A stretch of DNA of 42,847 nucleotides, from NCBI GenBank assembly GCA_009774245.1, contig VSNM01000049.1, forward strand, positions 1-42,847, written 5' to 3'. Position 1 is the first letter of the stretch; every line of letters begins with the position of its first letter. The stretch comes from Lachnospiraceae bacterium. GTDB taxonomy: Bacteria > Bacillota > Clostridia > Lachnospirales > Lachnospiraceae. The notes under the pieces are model-generated. The model worked only from the letters and a program-made list of their open reading frames with translations. It had not been told where the DNA came from and searched no databases. The position numbers and the translations under genes were made by a program. This document shows, one piece after another, positions 9,667 to 17,593 of this stretch.

Positions 9667-10221
9667 CTACTCAGCTGCGGGAGCCTCTGCGCCAGCCTCT
9701 TCCACAGCTTCCTTCGGAGCCGGTTCACAAGCGTCTGCGCCGCCCTTCTCTGCAATCTGATTAAGCACACGGGCGAAGTTTGTGATCGGGGACTGAATAC
9801 TTCCAAGGAACTTGGAAATGAGTTCGTCCCTTGAAGGAATCTTTGCGATCTCCGCCATTCCCTTTTCGTCATAGACAACACCCTCTACAACGCCTGCCTT
9901 GATCTGGATCGCGGGGCAGTCCTTAGCGAACTTGCTCAGGATTCTTGCCGGAGCTGTCGCGTCATCCTTGCAGACTGCGATCGCGTTGGTTCCTTTAAGA
10001 CTCTCTGTCAGGCCTTCAAACTCTGTACCCTTGAAAGCACGGATCATCAGTGTGTTCTTGTATACCTTATACGTAACACCGGCCTCACGAAGCTGCTTGC
10101 GGAGCTGTGTATCCTGCGCGACAGTGATTCCGCTGTAGCTTGCGATCACAACCGTGGCAGCGTCCTTGACTGTAGCGGCAATCTCCTCAACGATAGGCTG
10201 TTTTAATTCAATCTTTGCCAT
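9667..10221 (-). CDS. rplJ: 50S ribosomal protein L10
   Basis: The 184-residue L10 has the globular rRNA-binding domain (KQPIVEEIAATVKDAATVVIASYSGI; LRKQLREAGVTYKVYKNTL) and a C-terminal helical region that binds L7/L12 dimers. An extra C-terminal tail is rich in alanine and glutamate (EPAPKEAVEEAGAEAPAAE). The start is ATG 10221 with TAAGGAGG upstream. It is preceded by an L10-type leader and attenuator hairpin and by a sigma-A promoter, consistent with autogenous control by the L10(L12)4 complex. Confidence 0.97.
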   Translation of the reverse strand: MAKIELKQPIVEEIAATVKDAATVVIASYSGITVAQDTQLRKQLREAGVTYKVYKNTLMIRAFKGTEFEGLTESLKGTNAIAVCKDDATAPARILSKFAKDCPAIQIKAGVVEGVVYDEKGMAEIAKIPSRDELISKFLGSIQSPITNFARVLNQIAEKGGADACEPAPKEAVEEAGAEAPAAE

Positions 10222-10278
10222 TTTCTTACCTCCTTATAGATTTTTGCCGACAGAAGTTTTTGATTCAGTATATGAAAA

Positions 10279-10313
10279 CCTCCCAGCCATATGTCAACAC
10301 ATACACCGGGAGG
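10279..10313 (-). terminator. Attenuator hairpin in the rplJ leader
   Basis: The minus-strand RNA reads CCUCCCGG-UGUAUGUG-UUGA-CAUAUG-GCUGGGAGG, followed by UUUUCAUAUAC. It lies between the L10-binding element and rplJ, where leader attenuators of this operon are found in Firmicutes. Confidence 0.65.
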
Positions 10314-10339
10314 CAAAAGTCATCATCAATAAAAACTCT

Positions 10340-10416
10340 CTCCTCGGCAGGCGATACACTTACGCAAAACGCATTATCACAAAATAATACTTTCGCACCT
10401 GCTGTCTTCGGCATGG
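10340..10416 (-). ncRNA. L10 leader (autoregulatory cis-RNA)
   Basis: The minus-strand leader contains CCGAAGACAGCAGGUGC (10415-10397 region) and, after about 45 bases, CCUGCCGAGG (10350-10341). These are the conserved arms of the ribosomal L10 leader, where the AGACAGCAGGUG and CCUGCCGAGG segments pair next to the kink-turn bound by L10. It begins within about 20 bases of the promoter's expected transcription start and precedes an attenuator hairpin. Recognition is by eye and not by covariance search. Confidence 0.85.
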
Positions 10417-10432
10417 TTTTATAACCTTTGAT

Positions 10433-10462
10433 ACTATACCATACTTTGTGTCCATCTGTCAA
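10433..10462 (-). promoter_or_regulatory. Sigma-A promoter of rplJ-rplL
   Basis: TTGACA (10462-10457), an 18-base spacer and TATAGT (10438-10433) on the minus strand. The promoter lies just inside the gap after the CapA-like gene (stop at 10477), so rplJL is transcribed independently of that gene. Confidence 0.8.
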
Positions 10463-10476
10463 CCCTGTTTTTATAT

Positions 10477-11829
10477 TCAATTTCTAAAAGTCACGTACCC
10501 CTCATCGTCAATGCTGACGCCCGGCGATAATCCGCGCATATAGTTCAGCACCTCGTCCCTCTCGGCTCCCTCGAGTTCTTTTGTCCGACAGTCCTTCTGC
10601 AGACAGGGGACAAACCGCAGATATTCCATCCCCTCTTTCCTGATCGCGACCTCGACAAGGCAGGTGTTCTGCGTCTTTGAGTTAAACCAGTAATTTCCCA
10701 GACTGTACACGACGGGGACGCCTGACTCGGAATCCAGCTTCTGCAGACAGTGCGGATGATCGCCAATGATGAGATCCACTCCCGCCTGCGCATAGATTGG
10801 CGCCTGCTTATCCTGCAGCCAGTCAGTCTCGGCCTGGCTCTCCGTGCCCCAGTGAATATACAGGATCACAAAATCACTGTTCGCTTTCGCCTCCGCGATG
10901 ACCTCCAAAAGCGCTGCCGGCTCCATACAGCGGAGCACACCGGGGCTTGCCGCGGTGGCCTCCTTCGTGTCCGGAACCGCATTGCGCTCGATCTGCGTCG
11001 CGCTCACGACGGCAATCTTTATTCCATTTGCGATGAAATACACAGGCTTTCGCGCTTCCTCAATATTTCTCCCCGCGCCGACGTAAGGTATTCCCGCATT
11101 CTCGAGTGTGGTAAACGTGTCGAGAAGCGCCTCCTCACCATAGTCATAGGCATGATTGTTGGCAAGCGACACGACATCCACGCCGAGCAGCTCATACATC
11201 TCTATATTTGCCGGATTTGCCCGGAATGTAAACGTCTTGCCTTCCGTCGGCGCCCCCCTTGTCGAAAACGGAAATTCGTTGTTGAGCATAAACACATCTG
11301 CGCTGCGCATCCGCTCCAGCAGATTTGCAGAGAACGTGTCATTGATGTCGCTGCCCCTGGTCCTGTAATGAAACATCATGGCATACTCATCGTCCAGCAG
11401 GATATCGCCGGCAAATGCAAACGTGACGCGCTCGCTGTCCGCACAGTTTACGAGATAGACTTTTTCCCCCTTTTGGAGTGCTTCGTCATAGAGCCGTTCA
11501 TCCTCCGTGCGCAGCTCCTCCTCTGCAGACACTGTCTGTTCCGGTGTGTCCGCCCCATCGGCTATATCATCCGCAGATACCGTAGTTTGTTCCTCCACGG
11601 CCTCATCCTGTGCGGGCTGTCCGTTCTGTTCCAGCTCAAAAAAATCGACGACGATCGGTGCCCTCTCCGCAGGACTTTGCTGCTCTGTGTCCGGTCTCCC
11701 CAGCACAGCAGAATATCCCAGCATTGCAAGCCCGCCCGTCACCAGCACGACAAACAGCGATACGAAAAACACGCTCCGATTTCTATTTTTCCTTTTATTT
11801 TCCCTTTTATGTCTTTTTTTACCAGCCAA
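10477..11829 (-). CDS. Membrane-anchored CapA-family (PGA_cap metallophosphatase-like) protein
   Basis: The 450-residue protein has a basic N-terminus (KKRHKRENKRKNRNR), one membrane segment at about residues 19-40, an acidic linker (~50-120) and a C-terminal outside domain. Family motifs of the CapA/PgsA fold are clear: FAFAGDILLDD, MLNNEFPFSTRG, DVVSLANNHAYDYG, ILYIHWGTE, IIGDHPHCLQ and VYSLGNYWF. CapA proteins act in poly-gamma-glutamate capsule synthesis; many clostridial relatives are uncharacterised envelope enzymes. The start is TTG 11829, supported by AGGTGG 6-7 bases upstream. No capB/capC neighbours are present, and its position between rplA and rplJ is unusual. The substrate is unknown. 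Confidence 0.85.
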   Translation of the reverse strand: MAGKKRHKRENKRKNRNRSVFFVSLFVVLVTGGLAMLGYSAVLGRPDTEQQSPAERAPIVVDFFELEQNGQPAQDEAVEEQTTVSADDIADGADTPEQTVSAEEELRTEDERLYDEALQKGEKVYLVNCADSERVTFAFAGDILLDDEYAMMFHYRTRGSDINDTFSANLLERMRSADVFMLNNEFPFSTRGAPTEGKTFTFRANPANIEMYELLGVDVVSLANNHAYDYGEEALLDTFTTLENAGIPYVGAGRNIEEARKPVYFIANGIKIAVVSATQIERNAVPDTKEATAASPGVLRCMEPAALLEVIAEAKANSDFVILYIHWGTESQAETDWLQDKQAPIYAQAGVDLIIGDHPHCLQKLDSESGVPVVYSLGNYWFNSKTQNTCLVEVAIRKEGMEYLRFVPCLQKDCRTKELEGAERDEVLNYMRGLSPGVSIDDEGYVTFRN

Positions 11830-11859
11830 TTGCCCACCTGCTTTTATATATCAAAAAAC

Positions 11860-11898
11860 ATATCGAAAAAGGTCCCGTTTCCTGTCAAACGAGACCTT
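11860..11898 (-). terminator. Terminator after rplA
   Basis: The minus-strand RNA forms AAGGUCUCGUUU-(GACAGG)-AAACGGGACCUU (11898-11869; one internal mismatch) followed by UUUCGAUAUGUUUUUU. A TTGACA lies inside the loop with a weak GATATG 18 bases on; it could be a poor promoter for the CapA-like gene. Confidence 0.75.
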
Positions 11899-11919
11899 AC
11901 TGTATCTTGTTATGATAAG

Positions 11920-11939
11920 GAACTGTTAGCAGTTCCTTA
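11920..11939 (-). other. Stem-loop overlapping the rplA stop codon
   Basis: AAGGAACUG-(CUAA)-CAGUUCCUU forms a 9-bp hairpin directly at the end of rplA. It has no U-run, so it is more likely an mRNA-end or processing structure in tandem with the true terminator at 11869-11898. Confidence 0.45.
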
Positions 11940-12626
11940 GAACTTAGCAACACTAACCTTTACGCCAGGTCCCATTGTCGATGAAAGCGTGATACTCCTC
12001 AAATACTGTCCTTTCAATGCTGACGGTCTCGCCTTCACAATCGCATCCAACAGGGTGTTGAGATTCTGTGTCAACTGCTCCTCTGAGAAAGAAACCTTAC
12101 CAATCGGGCAGTGAATGATGTTTGTCTTGTCCAGTCTGTACTCGACCTTACCAGCCTTAATATCATTGATCGCCTTTGTGACATCCATCGTTACTGTGCC
12201 AGACTTCGGATTCGGCATTAATCCCTTAGGTCCCAAAACCTTACCGAGACGGCCGACAACACCCATCATGTCCGGTGTGGCAACCACAACGTCAAAATCT
12301 AACCAGCCGTCATTCTGAATCTTCGGAATGAGCTCATCTCCGCCCACGTAATCAGCGCCGGCTGCCTCTGCCTCCGCCACCTTGTCACCCTTAGCAAATA
12401 CCAGAACCTTGACCGTCTTGCCTGTTCCGTTCGGAAGCACGACAGCGCCGCGGATCTGCTGCTCCGCGTGACGTCCGTCACAGCCCGTTCTGATATGCAC
12501 CTCAACCGTCTCATCAAACTTTGCGACAGCAGACTTCTTCGCCAGCGCTACAGCATCCTCAACCTCATAAAATGTTGCGCGGTCAATCAGCTTCGCGGAT
12601 TCATTATATTTCTTACCATGTTTCAT
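11937..12626 (-). CDS. rplA: 50S ribosomal protein L1
   Basis: The 229-residue L1 is of normal length, with the two-domain fold recognisable from KFDETVEVHIRTGCDGRHAEQQIRGAVVLPNGTGK, the central DMMGVVGRLGKVLGPKGLMPNPKSGTVT and the C-terminal SALKGQYLRSITLSSTMGPGVKV. L1 forms the mobile stalk that guides E-site tRNA release. In many bacteria it represses the rplKA message by binding its leader. The ATG at 12626 follows GGAGGT. It lies 16 bases after rplK and is followed by a hairpin and a terminator. Confidence 0.98.
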   Translation of the reverse strand: MKHGKKYNESAKLIDRATFYEVEDAVALAKKSAVAKFDETVEVHIRTGCDGRHAEQQIRGAVVLPNGTGKTVKVLVFAKGDKVAEAEAAGADYVGGDELIPKIQNDGWLDFDVVVATPDMMGVVGRLGKVLGPKGLMPNPKSGTVTMDVTKAINDIKAGKVEYRLDKTNIIHCPIGKVSFSEEQLTQNLNTLLDAIVKARPSALKGQYLRSITLSSTMGPGVKVSVAKF

Positions 12627-12642
12627 TCTACTCTACCTCCGC

Positions 12643-13068
12643 TTAATCTTCTACTGTGATACCCATGGATCTCGCTGTACCTGCGATCATGCTCATGGCC
12701 GCCTCAAGGCTTGCCGCATTTAAGTCAGGCATCTTGAGCTCAGCGATCTCCTGGATCTTTGCCTTTGAAATCTTGGCAACCTTTGTCTTATTCGGCGCTG
12801 CCGAAGCGCTTTTCAGGTTGCACGCCTTCTTCAACAAAACTGCTGCAGGCGGAGTTTTTGTGATGAAGCTGAAGCTTCTGTCCGCATATACTGTGATGAC
12901 AACAGGAATGATCATGCCTTCCTGATCTGCCGTCCTTGCGTTAAACTGTTTTGTGAACTCCACAATGTTTACGCCATGCTGTCCAAGAGCAGGTCCGACT
13001 GGTGGAGCCGGTGTTGCTTTTGCGGCAGGAATCTGTAATTTAATATATCCTTCTACTTTCTTTGCCAT
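12643..13068 (-). CDS. rplK: 50S ribosomal protein L11
   Basis: The 141-residue L11 begins MAKKVEGYIKLQIPAAKATPAPPVGPALGQHGVNI, the N-terminal domain that contacts thiostrepton-class drugs and L7/L12. It ends with the rRNA-binding C-terminal domain (KTPPAAVLLKKAC; the region close to MIAGTARSMGITVED). The start was placed at ATG 13068 because AGGAGGTG lies 6-7 bases upstream; an in-frame GTG at 13077 overlaps that site. Its own promoter lies at 13160-13188, overlapping the nusG end, with a leader of about 85 bases. Confidence 0.97.
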   Translation of the reverse strand: MAKKVEGYIKLQIPAAKATPAPPVGPALGQHGVNIVEFTKQFNARTADQEGMIIPVVITVYADRSFSFITKTPPAAVLLKKACNLKSASAAPNKTKVAKISKAKIQEIAELKMPDLNAASLEAAMSMIAGTARSMGITVED

Positions 13069-13159
13069 GTCAGGCACCTCCTATTTGATTCTCGGTCAAA
13101 AACCGTTTTGTGGTTGTGCGGGCGGATAACCCTCCCACGTGGAAACAAGTCCATTAACC

Positions 13160-13188
13160 ATACTAACATCGAACAATCATATTGTCAA
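13160..13188 (-). promoter_or_regulatory. Sigma-A promoter of rplK-rplA
   Basis: TTGACA (13188-13183), 17 bases and TAGTAT (13165-13160) on the minus strand, inside the gap after nusG. The downstream leader contains GC-rich segments (CCACGTGGGAGGG and CCGCCCGC) that could hold an L1 binding site. That site is a guess from position only. Confidence 0.75.
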
Positions 13189-13193
13189 TGACT

Positions 13194-14042
13194 TTAATCC
13201 CACATCTTTTTCACATCTGCGAAATTGATCTCAACCGGCGTCTCACGTCCAAACATCTCGACATTGATCGTGAGTGTCTGTCTGGACGCGTCAATCTTCT
13301 GAACTGTACCGACGGTGTCCTTCCACACGCCTGCCGTCACGCTGATCACGTCGCCCTCTGCAAACTCAACAGCAGTGTCAACGCCGAAGTCGAGCGCTTT
13401 GAGCTCCGCCTCTGTGAGCGGCACCGGCTTGCTTCCCGGTCCGACAAAACCGGTGACGCCTCTCGTGTTTCGAACGACATACCATGCATCGTTGTTGTCC
13501 GCGTCCATATGCAGAAGCACATAACCCGGAAACATCTTTTTCTGCGATGTCTTCTCCACACCGTCCTTGATCTCCATGACATCCTGCAGCGGAACCCTCA
13601 CTTCGAGGATCTCGTTCTCAAGGTGTCTGTTTTCAATCGCCTTCTCAATATTCGCCTTTACCTTATTCTCATATCCAGAATAAGTGTGGACTACATACCA
13701 GCCCATACCTAACCCGCTCTTGTTGTCGCTGAGCGCAACCCTGCTGTGAGGCTCCTCCTCGACGGGTTCCTCCTCAACAGGCTCTATGGCCATCTCCTCA
13801 GCAGGCACTTCATCAGCACCGGCTTCCTCCAGTATCTCCGCCACAGACTGCTTTCCGGGACCGGAAATCTCCTGATCTGAAACTTTCTGATCTGAAACTT
13901 CCTGATCAAGAACCTCCTGATCTGCTTCCGGTTCCGTCGTCTCCTCATGCGGCTTTTCCGGCATCTTTGGTGATACAGGAAGCCACTCCTGCATATTTGG
14001 AGTAATGAGCTTTTTTGCCACTGCCCTCTTTTTTTCTTCCAT
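13194..14042 (-). CDS. nusG: Transcription factor NusG with long acidic N-terminal extension
   Basis: The C-terminal ~170 residues (from M113, MGWYVVHTYSGYENKV) are a complete NusG. The NGN domain includes FPGYVLLHMDADNNDAWYVVRNTRGVTGFVG and is followed by a KOW domain near residues 228-282 (EGDVISVTAGVWKDTVGTVQKID). NusG binds the RNA polymerase clamp and links it to Rho or the ribosome. Residues 1-112 are extra, acidic and proline-rich, with about four copies of a DQEVS-like 5-residue unit at 41-60. The start is ATG 14042, with GAGGTG about 8 bases upstream and no good ribosome site near M113, so the extension is probably translated. It follows secE by 15 bases. Confidence 0.95.
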   Translation of the reverse strand: MEEKKRAVAKKLITPNMQEWLPVSPKMPEKPHEETTEPEADQEVLDQEVSDQKVSDQEISGPGKQSVAEILEEAGADEVPAEEMAIEPVEEEPVEEEPHSRVALSDNKSGLGMGWYVVHTYSGYENKVKANIEKAIENRHLENEILEVRVPLQDVMEIKDGVEKTSQKKMFPGYVLLHMDADNNDAWYVVRNTRGVTGFVGPGSKPVPLTEAELKALDFGVDTAVEFAEGDVISVTAGVWKDTVGTVQKIDASRQTLTINVEMFGRETPVEINFADVKKMWD

Positions 14043-14057
14043 AAATTGTCACCTCAT

Positions 14058-14273
14058 TTATACGCCGATACTTGTTAAGAAGTTAATGCCATACTGAATA
14101 ATGGTGTCCAAAAAGGTAATGATCAGTCCTACCGCAACCGATGCACAGAGGACTGCCACAGACTGTTTCACAGTTTCCTTCTGATCCGGCCAGGCGATCT
14201 TCTTAAATTCTGTTTTTACACTTTTCCAGAAGCTGTCCTTTTTTTTCGCTTCCTTCTTAGCTGAATCTGCCAT
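14058..14273 (-). CDS. secE: Preprotein translocase subunit SecE
   Basis: The 71-residue single-span SecE has a lysine-rich N-terminus, the conserved amphipathic segment FWKSVKTEFKKIAWPDQKETVKQS and one transmembrane helix (AVLCASVAVGLIITFLDTIIQYGI). It clamps SecY in the SecYEG channel. The start is ATG 14273 because AGGAGG lies 6 bases upstream; the in-frame GTG just before it is only 3 bases from that site. It lies between rpmG and nusG, the standard arrangement. Confidence 0.96.
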   Translation of the reverse strand: MADSAKKEAKKKDSFWKSVKTEFKKIAWPDQKETVKQSVAVLCASVAVGLIITFLDTIIQYGINFLTSIGV

Positions 14274-14345
14274 CACGTGCCTCCTATTTCTATGATGTTC
14301 CTCCTATGAGCCAATTGCGGTTCTTCCGCCACCTGATGCGATTGC

Positions 14346-14495
14346 TTATTTTGTTTCCTTGTGCAGTGTATGAGTCCTGCAGAACCGACAATACTTCTTG
14401 ATCTCCATCCTGTCAGGATGCGTCTTCTTCTCCTTTGTCGTATTGTAATTGCGCTGCTTGCACTCTGTACATGCCAATGTAATCTTTGTACGCAT
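14346..14495 (-). CDS. rpmG: 50S ribosomal protein L33
   Basis: This 49-residue protein starts MRTKITLACTECKQRNYNTT and ends KYCRFCRTHTLHKETK. Two CxxC pairs (CTEC and CRFC) mark the zinc-binding form of L33. ATG at 14495-14493 is preceded by GGAGGT 6 bases upstream, and TAA lies at 14348-14346. It is the first gene of rpmG-secE-nusG, with a promoter at 14631-14659. Confidence 0.95.
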   Translation of the reverse strand: MRTKITLACTECKQRNYNTTKEKKTHPDRMEIKKYCRFCRTHTLHKETK

Positions 14496-14630
14496 AATTC
14501 CACCTCCGCTAGCATTCTAAATAATAATCATCAATTGTTCTAATCCGCATGATGCCGCCTGTCTTTCCGCCCATACGCCATGCGCGTAAAATTGCATAAA
14601 AAAAAGACCTCATATTCATCTTGCCTTACC

Positions 14631-14659
14631 AATATACCACACGGAAAAGTCCGCGTCAA
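14631..14659 (-). promoter_or_regulatory. Sigma-A promoter of rpmG-secE-nusG
   Basis: TTGACG (14659-14654), a 17-base spacer and TATATT (14636-14631) on the minus strand, giving a leader of about 130 bases ahead of rpmG. Confidence 0.8.
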
Positions 14660-15018
14660 CATTTTTTTGCAATATCGCATATATTATATAGTAGTAATTA
14701 AGTCCGTTTTTGCAATCGTACAGCAATTTTCCTTTTTGTGTATATTTTTGCTACATTTTGATCTATTTTCAGCATTTTAATCCATTTGCGGAAAATTTTT
14801 TCAATTTTTCTAGGGGAAACCCCTTGCTTTTTCATACAATTCATGGTAAGTTTAAGATAAAAAGAGATATACATAACATTTTTTGCGAATATTCACGCAA
14901 TTAAAGTCCTGCATGTCTCTAAAACAGGGAAGTTTTTTGAATTTTATATTCAATTATGTGTTCAAAAACCGGTTCACATAAGACTCAATTTTACTACCCA
15001 AGGAAGGAGGACATCAGT
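14660..15018. other. AT-rich intergenic region between divergent rpmG and FliD-like genes
   Basis: No gene is seen. The region holds a small perfect hairpin AGGGG-AAA-CCCCT at about 14812-14824 and long A/T runs. No sigma-28 motif (TAAA-N15-GCCGATAA) was found ahead of the FliD-like gene. A weak sigma-A candidate, TTGCTT-N17-TAAGTT, begins at 14824. The gene's Shine-Dalgarno site (GGAAGGAGG) is at 15002-15010. Confidence 0.4.
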
Positions 15019-16395
15019 ATGTCAGTTACCATGAACACTTTGCAGGCTTTGGATCAATACCTGACTACCTATGGCAGCAATGACAGCAGCAATTCCAACA
15101 GAAAATACAACAAGCGCAGCTCCCGTTTTGCCATGCATGATTCCAGTGAACTGCAAAACCTATACAGCACCATCCAGTGGAAAAACCGTTTTGCTCCGCT
15201 TTACCTCACAGATCCCACGCCGCGATCCATCGCATACGCGATACACCTGAAGGAAAGCGCCAACAGCTTGAAGCAGACGATCGATTCCCTCAGCGACGAT
15301 GATGATCTGTTCTCTATGAAATCGGCCTACAGCGACAATGAATCGCTGGCAAGCGTGGAGTACGAGCCTGACGACGCAGAGGGCGAGGTGCCGACGGACT
15401 TTACCCTCGAGGTTGAAAACTTCGCATCCCCGCAGGTCAACACCAGCAAATATTTAAAGGCGAACCAGCCCGTCTCGCTGGAACCGGGCAGTTATTCGTT
15501 TGACATTCTGACCAACAAGCTCCACTACGAGCTGCAGTTTAACGTACACGACGGCGACACAAACAACAACCTGCAGAAAAAGCTCTCCCGCCTGATCAAC
15601 AATTCCGATATCGGCGTGTCAGCAAGGGTTGTCGAATCCCGCGGGCTCTCTGCGTTGGAGGTGACATCCGACGCTTACGGACTTCCGGTCCAGGGCGAAC
15701 GCCATTTTATGATCACGGATGAAAACACCACCTACCGCAACGGCATCGTCGATTATCTGGGACTGAACAAGACGATCAAGGAGGCCGCCAACGCGGTCTA
15801 CAGCATCGACGGCAATGAGGAATCTTCCTATTCCAACAGCTTCAGCGTACACGGTGCATACCATGTGACGCTGCACCCTGAGAATTTTGCCGCGGACACG
15901 GCTGTGTCTGACCAGATCACAGCGCGCGCCGCCGCCCTGACCAACGCCAAAAACGCTGCTGCCCAAAATGCCAGCGCAAAGATCGGCCTGTATCCCGACG
16001 CTGAATCGCTCTCCAACAATATCGAGACCTTTGTAGAGAGCTACAACCACTTTATGAACGGTGTGATCAACGACGAGACGGAGGCGTCGCTCACGAAGCT
16101 GTTGTCGAAGGACCTGCACAAGTTCCTGGATTTGCACAGCTATAATCTCGAGAGATACGGCATCAGTGTCAACGCGGACGCCACACTCGACTACCAGAAA
16201 AGCGATACGCTCACGGATGCCGCCGCCATAAAGGGTTTTGGCTCACAGATTCTGCGCAAATTAAACGCGATCTCGCTCGATCCGATGGAGTACATCGACA
16301 GAAGAATCTGCGCCTACCCAAATCCGAACGCGAGCTATCCAAATCCGTACATGACAAGTATTTATACAGGCATGCTGTACAACAATTATATGTAA
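15019..16395 (+). CDS. FliD-like (flagellar filament cap family) protein, non-canonical
   Basis: The 458-residue protein shows FliD middle-domain signatures. One is a flagellin hook-IN-like segment (LQFNVHDGDTNNNLQKKLSRLINNSDIGVSARVVES, then SALEVTSDAYG). Others are a FliD_C-like pattern, ANAVYSIDGNEESSYSNSFSVHGAYHVTL, and LSNNIETFVESYNHFMNGV near the end, with ERYGISVNADATLDY recalling the FliD 'GI...dGtL' motif. It lacks the usual N-terminal MSGMDTEAVIQQL-type coiled region and instead begins with a Ser/Asn-rich stretch; it ends Tyr/Asn/Pro-rich. The ATG at 15019 follows GGAAGGAGG. It is convergent with glf across a bidirectional terminator. It may be a second cap-like or structural paralogue; function is not established. 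Confidence 0.6.
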   Translation: MSVTMNTLQALDQYLTTYGSNDSSNSNRKYNKRSSRFAMHDSSELQNLYSTIQWKNRFAPLYLTDPTPRSIAYAIHLKESANSLKQTIDSLSDDDDLFSMKSAYSDNESLASVEYEPDDAEGEVPTDFTLEVENFASPQVNTSKYLKANQPVSLEPGSYSFDILTNKLHYELQFNVHDGDTNNNLQKKLSRLINNSDIGVSARVVESRGLSALEVTSDAYGLPVQGERHFMITDENTTYRNGIVDYLGLNKTIKEAANAVYSIDGNEESSYSNSFSVHGAYHVTLHPENFAADTAVSDQITARAAALTNAKNAAAQNASAKIGLYPDAESLSNNIETFVESYNHFMNGVINDETEASLTKLLSKDLHKFLDLHSYNLERYGISVNADATLDYQKSDTLTDAAAIKGFGSQILRKLNAISLDPMEYIDRRICAYPNPNASYPNPYMTSIYTGMLYNNYM

Positions 16396-16423
16396 AAAAC
16401 AAGGGCAGTTGCCCTTGTTTTTT
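16394..16423. terminator. Bidirectional terminator between the FliD-like gene and glf
   Basis: The palindrome AACAAGGGCA-GT-TGCCCTTGTT is flanked by an A-run and a T-run, so it gives hairpin plus U-tract on both strands of this convergent pair. Confidence 0.85.
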
Positions 16424-16441
16424 CTATTCGCATTTTTCTAT

Positions 16442-17581
16442 CTATTCGCATCTCTCCTTCTCCGCCATCTGCAGTGCAGCCGCGATCACTTTGTCCATAT
16501 CATAATACTGATACTGTCCAAGCCGCCCTCCGAAGAGCACATTTTTCTGTCCGGCCGCCAGACGTAAATACTTTTGATACAACGCGGCATTCTTCTCATC
16601 ATTGACAGGATAGTACGGCTCGTCACCGCGCTTCCACTCCCTCGGGTACTCCCGTGTGATCACAGTGTCCGGCTGCTGTCCAAACTCAAAATGCTTGTGC
16701 TCTATGATGCGCGTATAGGGGACCTCCCTCTCCGTATAATTGACCACCGCGTTGCCCTGAAAATTCTCCTCGCCCTCCAGAAGCTCTGTCTGGAAATCGA
16801 GCGAGCGATACTCCAGCGCGCCCTCACAGTAATCAAAAAACGCGTCGATCATGCCAGTATAGAGCACTTTCTCAAACACACGCTGTCCATCCTTTGTGAC
16901 ATACGTGTCATTTTTTTCATCCTTTCTGGCGAAATCCTCAAACGCGGTATCAAGCCGCACCTCAACGCCCTCCAGGAGTTTTTCCACCATGCGGGTGTAA
17001 CCGCCCATAGGAATCCCCTGATACCGGTCGTTAAAATAATTGTTGTCAAAGGTAAACCGGACTGGCAGGCGCTTGATGATAAACGCAGGCAGCTCCCTGC
17101 AGTCGCGCCCCCACTGCTTCTCCGTATAGCCTTTCACCAGTTTCTCGTAGATATCCGTTCCGACCAGAGACAGCGCCTGCTCCTCCAGATTTGCCGGCTC
17201 TTTGATCTGCAGATTGGCGATCTGCTGCCGGATGCGCTCCGCCGCCTCTCCGGGCGTTCTGATATTCCACATTTTGGCGAAGGTATTCATATTAAAAGGA
17301 AGATTGTAGAGCTCGTCCTTGTAAACCGCCACTGGTGAATTGATGTAATTGTTGAACTCCGCCAGCTCATTGACATAGCTCCAGATCTTTTTATCGGATG
17401 TATGAAAAATGTGCGCGCCATATCGGTGAACATGAATCCCGCGAATCTCCTCTGTATAAATATTTCCGGCAACATGCGCCCTCCTGTCAATCACAAGACA
17501 CTTTTTGCCGCATTTTGTCATCTCACTGGCAAATACAGCGCCGAAAAGCCCTGCGCCGACCACCAAATAATCATATCTCAT
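16442..17581 (-). CDS. glf: UDP-galactopyranose mutase
   Basis: The 379-residue flavoenzyme converts UDP-galactopyranose to UDP-galactofuranose, the donor for galactofuranose in surface glycans. The N-terminal FAD-binding motif DYLVVGAGLFGAVFA (residues 4-18) is followed by IDRRAHVAGN and RYGAHIFHTS (53-62, active-site histidine region), then EKQWGRDCRELP and the C-terminal GRLGQYQYYDMD motif; length is normal. The start is ATG 17581 with AGGAG about 9 bases upstream. It lies 12 bases after a glycosyltransferase gene on the same strand, so the pair is an operon and may supply or transfer a furanose sugar for cell-surface or flagellar glycosylation. Confidence 0.95.
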   Translation of the reverse strand: MRYDYLVVGAGLFGAVFASEMTKCGKKCLVIDRRAHVAGNIYTEEIRGIHVHRYGAHIFHTSDKKIWSYVNELAEFNNYINSPVAVYKDELYNLPFNMNTFAKMWNIRTPGEAAERIRQQIANLQIKEPANLEEQALSLVGTDIYEKLVKGYTEKQWGRDCRELPAFIIKRLPVRFTFDNNYFNDRYQGIPMGGYTRMVEKLLEGVEVRLDTAFEDFARKDEKNDTYVTKDGQRVFEKVLYTGMIDAFFDYCEGALEYRSLDFQTELLEGEENFQGNAVVNYTEREVPYTRIIEHKHFEFGQQPDTVITREYPREWKRGDEPYYPVNDEKNAALYQKYLRLAAGQKNVLFGGRLGQYQYYDMDKVIAAALQMAEKERCE

Positions 17582-17593
17582 CTCATCGCTCTC

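Noticed and set aside
10750..11940. 396-codon open frame on the plus strand opposite the CapA-like gene
   Set aside because: It is fully antisense to a gene with clear family motifs; the translation shows no recognisable domain and mirrors the codon bias of the opposite strand.
14274..14345. Possible tRNA remnant between rpmG and secE (GGTGGCGGAAG segment)
   Set aside because: The segment recalls the start of a tRNA-Leu, but no cloverleaf, anticodon arm or TTCGA loop follows.
14812..14824. AGGGG-AAA-CCCCT hairpin as a terminator
   Set aside because: Only five pairs, and no gene ends on either side; the T-run after it is interrupted.
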